Shown here: positions 1-5,864 of the stretch, piece after piece | Position numbering within the stretch: the first letter of the stretch is position 1 | Layout of the letters: each line of letters starts with the position of its first letter | NCBI GenBank assembly: GCA_027858355.1 | Contig: JAQICW010000552.1 | Coordinates: 1 to 5,864 of the forward strand | Direction of reading: 5' to 3' | DNA length: 5,864 nucleotides | Source of the DNA: Desulfobacula sp. | GTDB lineage: Bacteria > Desulfobacterota > Desulfobacteria > Desulfobacterales > Desulfobacteraceae | The notes under the pieces: generated by a model | The model's database searches: none | What the model was told of the DNA's origin: nothing | Seen by the model: the letters and a program-made list of their open reading frames with translations, nothing else | Translations under genes and position numbers: made by a program

Positions 1-233
1 CAAAAAGTATTATAGGGATTATTGTAGACCTTTCAGGGGTTTCGTTCATGGACAGTTCCGGAATCGCAACCCTTGTGGAAGGACTTCAATGGAGTAAAAA
101 AGAAAAGAAAGAATTTATATTGACAGGATTGGGTACAAATGTGAAGAATGCGTTTTCCCTGACAAAACTGGATAATGTATTTAACATAAAATCAGATATG
201 GATGATGCATATAAAAAATTGTGTGAATATTAA
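1..233 (+). CDS. mlaB: STAS-domain protein, MlaB-like (5' end outside window)
   Basis: This is the C-terminal part of a STAS-domain protein. The frame is open from base 3, and the gene starts upstream of the window. The visible part reads a beta strand (IIGIIVDLSGVSF), then the STAS signature MDSSGIATLVEGL at 48-86, a helix, the strand EFILTGLG, and a last helix ending in a TAA stop. In SpoIIAA-type proteins the serine pair of DSSG is a phosphorylation site. In MlaB the same fold is a cytoplasmic subunit of the MlaFEDB phospholipid transporter. The MlaB reading rests on the mlaC gene 29 nt downstream. E. coli has mlaC before mlaB, so the order differs here. An internal ATG at 48 is not a credible start, because it would remove the first strands of the fold. 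It could instead be a general anti-sigma factor antagonist, but the mlaC neighbour makes that less likely. Confidence 0.75.
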   Translation, partial: KSIIGIIVDLSGVSFMDSSGIATLVEGLQWSKKEKKEFILTGLGTNVKNAFSLTKLDNVFNIKSDMDDAYKKLCEY

Positions 234-252
234 AAAAGAGTTGCTTTACTTT

Positions 253-258
253 GGAGGG
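253..258 (+). promoter_or_regulatory. Ribosome binding site of mlaC
   Basis: GGAGGG lies 4 nt before the ATG at 263 and is the strongest Shine-Dalgarno match in the window. It overlaps the in-frame TTG at 251, so it rules that TTG out as the start and supports the ATG, which also gives a normal signal peptide. Confidence 0.7.
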
Positions 259-262
259 TTTA

Positions 263-862
263 ATGAAACAATTTAGGATTATTATCCTTATTTTTTTTGT
301 GTTCTGTATTTTTTCACCGGTTAATAACGCTTATGCATCATCTGTTCAGGATGAGCTGAAAGTCACCCTGGATCAAATTTTAGAGATATTGCAAGATAAG
401 TCTCTTAAGGGAGAAGAAGCTACTGAAAAAAGAAGAACCTCCCTTCGTAAACTGATCCATGACAAATTCTGTTTTGCTAAAATGTCACAATTGAGTCTTG
501 CCAGGCATTGGAAAGCAAGAAGTGATGAGGAAAAGAAAACCTTTATTGATTTATTTGGACAACTCCTTGAACAAACCTATCTCTCCAAAATAGAATCCTA
601 TTCCAATGAAAAAGTGGTTTTTTTAAAGGAATATGTGACAAATAAGAAAGCACAGGTGGATACGAAAGTTATTACAGAGACTATTGAAATCCCCATTGAT
701 TATCGATTGTATCAAACAAATAAAGGCTCCTGGATGGTATATGATGTGATTATTGAAGGTGTCAGTCTTGTGGGAAATTATCGCTCCCAGTTTGAGCAGA
801 TGCTGCAGAAAGAACCCTATGAAAAATTAATAGAAGACCTGAAAAAGAAAATTGAAAGCTGA
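263..862 (+). CDS. mlaC: MlaC/Ttg2D-family periplasmic phospholipid-binding protein
   Basis: The 199-residue product is a secreted lipid carrier. In the Mla pathway MlaC shuttles phospholipids across the periplasm between the outer-membrane MlaA complex and the inner-membrane MlaFEDB transporter. Residues 1-25 form a signal peptide: KQFR, a hydrophobic stretch, then a likely signal peptidase I site after AYA (24-26 reads Y-A-S). The mature part follows the family pattern: FAKMSQLSLARHW near residue 71, the F-LFGQLLEQTY helix around 94-106, a strand region with YVTNKKAQVDTKV, and the C-terminal hallmark YDVIIEGVSLVGNYRSQF at 160-177. The length is typical. The ATG at 263 is chosen over the TTG at 251 because of the ribosome binding site between them. 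The STAS gene upstream supports an Mla operon; mlaF, mlaE and mlaD would be expected further upstream, outside the window. The stop lies 4 nt before the coaBC start. Confidence 0.88.
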   Translation: MKQFRIIILIFFVFCIFSPVNNAYASSVQDELKVTLDQILEILQDKSLKGEEATEKRRTSLRKLIHDKFCFAKMSQLSLARHWKARSDEEKKTFIDLFGQLLEQTYLSKIESYSNEKVVFLKEYVTNKKAQVDTKVITETIEIPIDYRLYQTNKGSWMVYDVIIEGVSLVGNYRSQFEQMLQKEPYEKLIEDLKKKIES

Positions 863-866
863 TAGA

Positions 867-2069
867 ATGATGGAGTTACAAAATAAAAATATTCTTCTCG
901 GGGTTACAGGGGGGATAGCTGCCTACAAGGCTGTTGAGCTTTTAAGGCTTTTGAAAAAGGCGGGTGCCAACGTAAATGTCATAATGACGGACAGCGCACA
1001 AAAATTTGTCGGTAAAACAACATTTGAAGTTTTATCTGAAAATCCAGTGCTGTTGGATTTGTTTTTTGACACTGAATCTTCTGTAAAGCATATCGAGCTT
1101 GCAACAAGAGCCCATGCTGCCATAATTGCCCCTGCAACGGCAAATACCATTGCAAAGCTTGCTCATGGTATAGCAGATGATGCGCTGTCCACAACTCTGC
1201 TTGCAGTGACCTGTCCTGTCCTGGTATGTCCATCTATGAATACAGACATGTACCAGAATATCCGGGTGCAGAGAAATCTTGATATTCTTGAAAAGGATGG
1301 ATGGGTAATTCTTGATCCAGATTCAGGTGTCCTGGCCTGCAAAACTATTGGAACAGGTAGACTGCCTGATACCTGGTTTATTTTTGACAGGGTTAAAGCC
1401 ATGCTTACCAAAAAGGATTTAAGGGGTAAAAATATTCTTGTTTCAGCCGGTCCCACAGTGGAGCCCCTGGACCCGGTTAGATTTATCAGTAATCATTCTT
1501 CCGGCAAGATGGGATATGCCATTGCCAGAGCAGCTGAAAAAAGAGGAGGGCAGGTTACCTTGGTGTCCGGGCCTGTCAGTCTTAATGCGCCAGTGGGTGT
1601 CGAGTGTATTTACGTTCAAACCTGTGAAGAAATGGCCACGCAAATGCTTGCCAGGTTTGATCAGGCTGATATCATTATCAAGGTTGCGGCAGTGGCTGAT
1701 TATAAACCTCTGGATCCCAAAGCCAGCAAAATAAAGAAAAAAGAAAATGATAAAGATCTTTCCATTTTAATGATCCAGAACCCTGATATTTTAAAGCTCC
1801 TTGGAAAAAAGAAAACCAAAGGCCAGTTTTTGGTAGGCTTTGCTGCAGAAACCGATGACCTTGAAAAAAATGCACGATTAAAAATGGAAAAAAAGAATCT
1901 TGATATGATTGCTGCCAATATAGTTGGGTCATCTGATTCAGGATTCAAGGCTGACACAAACAAGGTAAAGCTTTTTTTCAGGGATGGCTCATCATTTGAT
2001 ATCCCTTTAATGGAAAAAGACAAGGTGGCTGATATCTTGATCGATCAAGTGATTGAGAAAATGGAATAG
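867..2069 (+). CDS. coaBC: Bifunctional phosphopantothenoylcysteine decarboxylase / phosphopantothenate-cysteine ligase
   Basis: This 400-residue cytoplasmic enzyme (Dfp) carries out two steps of coenzyme A synthesis. The C-terminal CoaB domain joins 4'-phosphopantothenate to cysteine using CTP, and the N-terminal flavoprotein CoaC domain decarboxylates the product to 4'-phosphopantetheine. CoaC shows the FMN-binding GVTGGIAAYK at 12-21, catalytic His75 in SSVKHIELA, the PSMNTDMY motif with Asn125, and the redox Cys158 in LACKTIGTGR. These three residues fall at the same numbers as in E. coli Dfp. CoaB starts near residue 187 with KNILVSAGPT, then ISNHSSGKMG with Asn209, AAVADYKP at 274-281, a lysine-rich KIKKKE segment, and GFAAET. 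The in-frame TTG at 852 would overlap mlaC; ATG 867 is preferred because it reproduces the E. coli numbering. ATG 870 is equally possible. No strong ribosome binding site is visible, so coupling to mlaC translation is likely. Confidence 0.95.
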   Translation: MMELQNKNILLGVTGGIAAYKAVELLRLLKKAGANVNVIMTDSAQKFVGKTTFEVLSENPVLLDLFFDTESSVKHIELATRAHAAIIAPATANTIAKLAHGIADDALSTTLLAVTCPVLVCPSMNTDMYQNIRVQRNLDILEKDGWVILDPDSGVLACKTIGTGRLPDTWFIFDRVKAMLTKKDLRGKNILVSAGPTVEPLDPVRFISNHSSGKMGYAIARAAEKRGGQVTLVSGPVSLNAPVGVECIYVQTCEEMATQMLARFDQADIIIKVAAVADYKPLDPKASKIKKKENDKDLSILMIQNPDILKLLGKKKTKGQFLVGFAAETDDLEKNARLKMEKKNLDMIAANIVGSSDSGFKADTNKVKLFFRDGSSFDIPLMEKDKVADILIDQVIEKME

Positions 2070-2077
2070 ATTTTATA

Positions 2078-2662
2078 ATGGATTCAGACATTTTAACTGA
2101 CCCTGGTTCAATCAAGATTAAGATGATCCAGGTGATAAAAGATTTTTCTCAATATCTCCTTTTTCAAAAAAAAACAGGGAATACCTTTTTAAGCCTTTCA
2201 GAAGAATCTGAAGTCCTGATAAATAATTGGGGAACCAAAAGTCCATCAATGAATTTTTTTTTTGAAGGCCCTGAAAATGCGACCATTTTTATCATAGACA
2301 GTGGTACAGGTTTTTTTAAAGGTAAGAGTGGCGAGCTGCTTACTAAGATCCTCAAGGCTATGAACCTGTCTCCTGATTCAATATTCATCTGCAATGCAGA
2401 TGATTTGGAATCTGTTCATGAAAAGATAAAAACCATTTGTCCTGAAATTATTATAACCCTTGGAACAAAAGCCGGCCAATCCCTGATACAAATCAAAAGC
2501 CCCCTGGAACAATTCCAGGGAAAGTTTCATGAATATAATGGAATTAAGGTCATGCCGACTTTTCATCCGTCCCTGCTTTTAAAACACCCAGAATACAAAC
2601 GCCAGGTATGGGAAGATATGAAACGTGTCATGGAAAATGCAGGGTTGAAAGATGAGTCTTGA
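2078..2662 (+). CDS. Degenerate family-4 uracil-DNA glycosylase-like protein
   Basis: The 194-residue product matches the uracil-DNA glycosylase superfamily (family 4/5 type, which excises uracil from DNA) mainly in its C-terminal half: PEIIITLGTKAGQSL at 122-136, a PLEQFQGKFHEYNGIKVMPTFHPSLLL stretch at 142-168 with the HP motif at 163-164, and KRQVWEDMKRVM at 174-185. The N-terminal half aligns only loosely. Where active enzymes have GEAPGxxED it reads DSGTG (74-78), followed by an apparent deletion of about nine residues before FFKGKSGELL. The usual N-V-x-K-C-R-P-P segment is ICNADDLES. Only two cysteines remain (105, 121), so the four-cysteine 4Fe-4S site is absent. Residues 1-55 are unlike the family. 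Loss of glycosylase activity is therefore inferred, and a structural or nucleic-acid-binding role is possible. The gene starts 8 nt after coaBC and overlaps xerC by 11 nt. A later ATG at 2123 is an alternative start. Confidence 0.75.
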   Translation: MDSDILTDPGSIKIKMIQVIKDFSQYLLFQKKTGNTFLSLSEESEVLINNWGTKSPSMNFFFEGPENATIFIIDSGTGFFKGKSGELLTKILKAMNLSPDSIFICNADDLESVHEKIKTICPEIIITLGTKAGQSLIQIKSPLEQFQGKFHEYNGIKVMPTFHPSLLLKHPEYKRQVWEDMKRVMENAGLKDES

Positions 2663-3548
2663 TGTTTTTATTGATACGCTTATGGCTGAAAAAGGGTACT
2701 CTGTTCATACCTGCAGGGCATATCGTTCAGACATTTACGACTTTATTCAATTTGTTTTAGACAAACAGGATACGGATGAAATTAATCGGGAAAAATTGTT
2801 TTGGCAGCAATTGAGCACCCTTGATAAAACGTCCATTAGAAATTACCTTGCCCAGCTTGTGAGGTTTGGAAAAACCAAACGAACCATAGCAAGAAAATTG
2901 TCTTCTTTAAAAGCATTTTTTGATTATCTGGTCAAATCAGGACAGATCCTGGTTAATCCTGCTGAAACGATTCCCTTTCCAAAGCTTGAGAAAACCATAC
3001 CACAATTTTTAAGCATTGATGATATTTTCAGGCTTTTGGATTCCATTGAGACAAATACATGGTTTGACAAAAGAAATCTTGCCATGTTTGAAACATTTTA
3101 TTCCACGGGCATGCGGGTATCGGAAATGGAAGGCCTGAATATTGAAGACATTGACTTTAAAAGTCAAATGATTAAAGTCTTTGGAAAAGGTTCAAAAGAA
3201 AGGGTTGTACCTGTTGGCAAAAGAGCGTTAAATGCCATAAAGGATTATAGGGCATCTTTAAAGGAAAATTTTATTCCGGTTTTTTTAAATAAAAATTTTA
3301 CACGGTTAAGTTCCCGGTCCATAAGGCGGATCCTTGATATAATCGTCAGGGACTGCCAATTGAATGTGCCGGTTTCACCCCATACATTGCGGCATTCCTT
3401 TGCAACGCATATGCTGGATTGTGGTGCGGATTTAAGGGGGATTCAGGAAATTTTAGGCCATGCAAGCCTTTCAACAACTCAGATTTACACCCATGTGAGT
3501 ATGGACAAACTCATGCAGGTTTATGACAAGGCACATCCAAGAAGCTAA
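2652..3548 (+). CDS. xerC: Tyrosine recombinase XerC
   Basis: The 298-residue protein is a site-specific recombinase that, with XerD, resolves chromosome dimers at dif during division. Residues 1-95 form the SAM-like DNA-binding domain (FIDTLMAEKGYSVHTCRAYRSDI and the RTIARKLSSLKAFFDYL helix). The catalytic domain carries the complete set of active residues: Arg155 in STGMRVSEMEGL, Lys179 in VFGKGSKERVVPV, His244 and Arg247 in PHTLRHSFATHML, His270 in ILGHASL, and nucleophile Tyr279 in TTQIYTHV. Length and spacing are standard for XerC/XerD. XerC is chosen over XerD because of the hslV-hslU neighbourhood, since xerC-hslVU linkage is known in several bacteria; the sequence alone does not settle this. 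The ATG lies inside the end of the UDG-like gene (11-nt overlap), suggesting translational coupling. The last codons, including the TAA stop, lie within a heptad repeat array. Confidence 0.92.
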   Translation: MSLDVFIDTLMAEKGYSVHTCRAYRSDIYDFIQFVLDKQDTDEINREKLFWQQLSTLDKTSIRNYLAQLVRFGKTKRTIARKLSSLKAFFDYLVKSGQILVNPAETIPFPKLEKTIPQFLSIDDIFRLLDSIETNTWFDKRNLAMFETFYSTGMRVSEMEGLNIEDIDFKSQMIKVFGKGSKERVVPVGKRALNAIKDYRASLKENFIPVFLNKNFTRLSSRSIRRILDIIVRDCQLNVPVSPHTLRHSFATHMLDCGADLRGIQEILGHASLSTTQIYTHVSMDKLMQVYDKAHPRS

Positions 3549-3610
3549 TGCTAAATGGTGAATGGTGAATGGTGAATGGTGAATGGCTAACTGCTAATGG
3601 CTAAAAGCTA
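3541..3610 (+). repeat. Tandem heptanucleotide repeat array (10 units of 7 bp)
   Basis: Read from 3541, the sequence splits cleanly into ten 7-bp units. They are GAAGCTA and ATGCTAA, then four identical ATGGTGA units (3555-3582), then ATGGCTA, ACTGCTA, ATGGCTA and AAAGCTA. AAGCTAA occurs at both edges (3542-3548 and 3605-3611). The first unit and the first base of the second contain the end of xerC and its TAA stop. The array resembles the short tandemly repeated repetitive (STRR) heptamers described in cyanobacteria and, as I recall, seen in other bacteria. It has no spacers and no strong dyad symmetry. Together with 3611-3643 it fills the only gap of note in the window; no clear promoter or terminator is visible there. 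Confidence 0.85.
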
Positions 3611-3630
3611 ACCGCACAGATTGGAAAATA

Positions 3631-3637
3631 AAGGGTG
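3631..3637 (+). promoter_or_regulatory. Likely ribosome binding site of hslV
   Basis: The A/G-rich AAGGGTG (core AAGGG at 3631-3635) ends at a normal distance, 6-8 nt, before ATG 3644. It overlaps the in-frame GTG at 3635, which argues against that GTG as the start. Confidence 0.5.
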
Positions 3638-3643
3638 ATTAAA

Positions 3644-4183
3644 ATGAATCAAGAAATATTTCACGGGACAACCATTCTTGCTTTAAGGCATAAAGATTCC
3701 GTCGTTGTAGCAGGAGACGGTCAGGTGACATTGGGAAGTGTTGTCACAAAACACAGGGCCAGAAAAGTCAGAAGAATTTATAATGACAAGATTATTGTAG
3801 GTTTTGCCGGAGCCACGGCAGATGCATTGACCCTGTCAGAAAAACTTGAAAAAAAACTGGAAATGTATAATGGAAATTTAACACGGGCCTGTGTGGAGCT
3901 TGCCCGGGACTGGAGAATGGATAAGTATTTAAGGCGGCTTGAAGCCATGATGATTGCAGCGGATAAGGACAACACATATCTTTTGTCTGGCAATGGGGAC
4001 GTTATTGAACCTGATGACGGGGTTATCAGTATTGGTTCGGGCAGTACTTCTGCACAGTCTGCAGCCGTTGCTCTGCTTGAAAATACTGATTTGAAACCAA
4101 GGACTATTGTGGAAAAAGCCATGAAAATTGCAGCGGATTTGTGTATCTATACAAATCATCATATTACTGTGGAAGAATTATAA
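3644..4183 (+). CDS. hslV: ATP-dependent protease subunit HslV
   Basis: This 179-residue protein is the peptidase of the HslUV (ClpYQ) complex, a cytoplasmic two-ring threonine protease related to the proteasome beta subunit. A short propeptide (MNQEIFHG) precedes TTILALR, so processing after Gly8 would expose Thr9 as the catalytic N-terminal threonine. In mature numbering Asp17 (AGDGQ), Lys33 (RARKVRR) and Ser124 (GSG) are all in place. The family motifs [44 protein letters not shown] and CIYTNH are present, and the length is typical. One departure is the segment after GSG: it reads [15 protein letters not shown], whereas the family usually has a G-x-Y-A-x-A-A-A-R-A-L-like sequence. The ATG at 3644 is preferred over the GTG at 3635. 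hslU follows 9 nt downstream, as is usual for this pair. In E. coli the operon belongs to the heat-shock regulon, but no heat-shock promoter is evident here. Confidence 0.95.
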   Translation: MNQEIFHGTTILALRHKDSVVVAGDGQVTLGSVVTKHRARKVRRIYNDKIIVGFAGATADALTLSEKLEKKLEMYNGNLTRACVELARDWRMDKYLRRLEAMMIAADKDNTYLLSGNGDVIEPDDGVISIGSGSTSAQSAAVALLENTDLKPRTIVEKAMKIAADLCIYTNHHITVEEL

Positions 4184-4192
4184 GTGGGGGTC

Positions 4193-5359
4193 ATGAAAGA
4201 TTTAAAACCAGGACAGATTGTTACAGAGCTGGACAAATATATTATTGGTCAGAAGGAAGCCAAAAAATCAGTTGCCATTGCCCTTAGAAACAGATGGAGA
4301 AGGCGACAGGTTGACAAAGATCTTCAAGATGAGATCGCTCCAAAAAACATTATATTGATCGGGCCCACTGGTGTGGGAAAGACCGAGATAGCTAGAAGAC
4401 TTGCCAATTTGACGGATTCACCTTTTTATAAGGTGGAAGCTTCTAAGTTTACAGAGGTTGGATATGTGGGCCGGGATGTTGAATCCATGATCAGGGATAT
4501 TGTGGAACTGACTGTGAACGATTTAAGAACCAGGCAGCAGGATGCGGTACAGGAGAAAGCAGCCAGTATAGCCGAAGAAAGGATTTTGGACATTTTGCTG
4601 CCCCCGCCGTCTTCAAAAACTTCAGCAAGCATATCAAATGATCTTGATATTATTACAACGGGGCAGGGGGGTGATCAGGATCAAACAAAGGCATCTACCC
4701 GGGAAAAACTAAGGAAAATGCTGCGAGCCGGAAAGCTTGATTCAAGACAGGTTGATCTTGAGGTTGCAGATAAATCATCTCCCATGGTTGAGATTTTTTC
4801 CAATTCAGGTATTGAGGAGATGGGAATTAATGTCAAAGATATGCTGGGAAACCTGATGCCCAAAAATACAAAGCGTCGCAAGGTAAAAATTAAGGATGCC
4901 ATAAAACTTGTGACCCAGGAAGAAGCAGCACATCTTGTTGACATGGAGCAAATAAAGACAGATGCTGTAACAATGGTGGAGCAATCCGGGATTATTTTTA
5001 TTGATGAAATCGATAAAATTGTGGGTAAAGAAAAAAGTTATGGGCCTGAAGTTTCAAAAGAAGGGGTTCAAAGAGATCTTTTGCCCATTGTTGAAGGCAG
5101 CTCGGTTCCAACAAAGTATGGTATTGTAAAAACCGACCATATCCTGTTTATCGCTTCCGGTGCATTTCATATGTCAAAACCCTCGGACCTGATCCCGGAA
5201 CTCCAGGGAAGGTTTCCCATAAGAGTAGAACTAAATTCTCTGGGTGCCCATGAATTTACAAGAATTTTAACTGAACCTAAAAATGCTCTTGTGCTTCAAT
5301 ATATTGCCCTGCTGAGAACAGAAGGTATAGAAATTGAGTTTACTGAATGCGCAGTTTAA
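4193..5359 (+). CDS. hslU: HslU ATPase, truncated by an in-frame stop
   Basis: HslU (ClpY) is the AAA+ unfoldase that feeds substrates to HslV. The N-terminal signature is [12 protein letters not shown], followed by Walker A GPTGVGKT at 57-64 (Lys63) and the pore loop GYVGRD at 90-95. The I-domain spans roughly residues 108-245. Walker B is IIFIDEID at 267-274, and [25 protein letters not shown] holds sensor 1 and the arginine finger. The frame then meets TAA at 5357-5359, codon 389, giving a 388-residue product in place of about 458. The lost part carries sensor 2 and the C-terminal tail that docks into HslV, so the truncated protein is unlikely to work as a normal HslU. ATG 4193 reproduces E. 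coli Walker A and pore-loop numbering. GTG 4184 is an alternative, since a GGAAG sequence sits 8 nt before it. See 5360-5569 for the severed end. Confidence 0.9.
   Translation: MKDLKPGQIVTELDKYIIGQKEAKKSVAIALRNRWRRRQVDKDLQDEIAPKNIILIGPTGVGKTEIARRLANLTDSPFYKVEASKFTEVGYVGRDVESMIRDIVELTVNDLRTRQQDAVQEKAASIAEERILDILLPPPSSKTSASISNDLDIITTGQGGDQDQTKASTREKLRKMLRAGKLDSRQVDLEVADKSSPMVEIFSNSGIEEMGINVKDMLGNLMPKNTKRRKVKIKDAIKLVTQEEAAHLVDMEQIKTDAVTMVEQSGIIFIDEIDKIVGKEKSYGPEVSKEGVQRDLLPIVEGSSVPTKYGIVKTDHILFIASGAFHMSKPSDLIPELQGRFPIRVELNSLGAHEFTRILTEPKNALVLQYIALLRTEGIEIEFTECAV
5357..5359 (+). other. In-frame TAA interrupting hslU
   Basis: The frame reads FTECAV, stop, [10 protein letters not shown], where HslU proteins read through with roughly FTDDAV-x-KIAEIA. 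The stop replaces one residue with no frame shift. A single base change converts it to AAA, GAA or CAA, which would be ordinary residues at this surface-helix position. Other genes here (the STAS gene, xerC, hslV) end in TAA, so TAA is a true stop in this genome. Confidence 0.9.

Positions 5360-5864
<505 letters not shown>

Noticed and set aside
251..262. TTG start for mlaC
   Set aside because: It lies at the ribosome binding site, which is correctly spaced for ATG 263.
852..866. TTG start for coaBC
   Set aside because: It would overlap mlaC and add five residues; ATG 867 matches E. coli Dfp numbering at three active residues.
923..2023. Reverse-strand and alternate-frame ORFs over coaBC
   Set aside because: They lie wholly on a clearly conserved gene and show no recognisable domains or start signals; the same holds for the shadows over hslV, hslU and the UDG-like gene.
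3555..3589. Tiny peptide ORF starting in the ATGGTGA repeats (MVNGEW)
   Set aside because: ATG and TGA both occur in the repeat unit, so such an ORF arises by chance from the repeat itself.
3541..3610. CRISPR array
   Set aside because: Units are 7 bp and directly adjacent, with no spacers.
3611..3643. Promoter for hslVU between the repeat and hslV
   Set aside because: TTGGAAAATAAAG looks superficially promoter-like but has no properly spaced -35/-10 pair or heat-shock consensus.
5357..5359. Recoded stop (selenocysteine or pyrrolysine) in hslU
   Set aside because: Selenocysteine uses TGA and pyrrolysine uses TAG; this is TAA, which also ends several other genes here, and HslU needs neither residue.

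Overview
This window is a tightly packed run of genes, all on the + strand. The AT-rich base composition and the gene order (an Mla-type lipid transport tail, coaBC, a UDG-like gene, xerC, hslV, hslU, argB) suggest a Gram-negative member of the Desulfobacterota (Desulfobacterales-like). That placement is inferred from recalled gene order and protein character, not from a marker gene or a database search.

Layout: positions 1-233 hold the 3' end of a STAS-domain gene (mlaB-like). It is followed by a secreted MlaC-type phospholipid-binding protein (263-862). Together they look like the tail of a retrograde phospholipid transport operon that starts upstream. Next come bifunctional coaBC (867-2069, coenzyme A synthesis), a small protein with a degenerate family-4 uracil-DNA glycosylase fold (2078-2662), and the tyrosine recombinase XerC (2652-3548). 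The only sizeable gap, 3549-3643, is mostly an array of 7-bp repeats that begins inside the last codons of xerC. After it come hslV (3644-4183), hslU (4193 onward) and the 5' part of argB (5566 to the window end). Gene spacing is 4-29 nt, or a short overlap, everywhere except the repeat gap. No convincing promoter or intrinsic terminator is visible, so one or two long transcripts are likely.

The genes are mostly housekeeping: envelope lipid traffic, CoA synthesis, chromosome dimer resolution, ATP-dependent proteolysis and arginine synthesis. I see no defence system, mobile element or clearly new multi-gene system. Four points deserve a second look: (1) hslU is cut by an in-frame TAA at 5357-5359, yet the remaining 69 codons are intact and well conserved; (2) the UDG-like protein has lost the catalytic GEAPG-type motif and the Fe-S cysteines but keeps the C-terminal half of the fold; (3) the repeat array keeps perfect heptad phase for ten units and supplies the xerC stop codon; (4) hslV and argB each carry unusual residues in highly conserved motifs, so either local sequence errors or relaxed selection should be considered.
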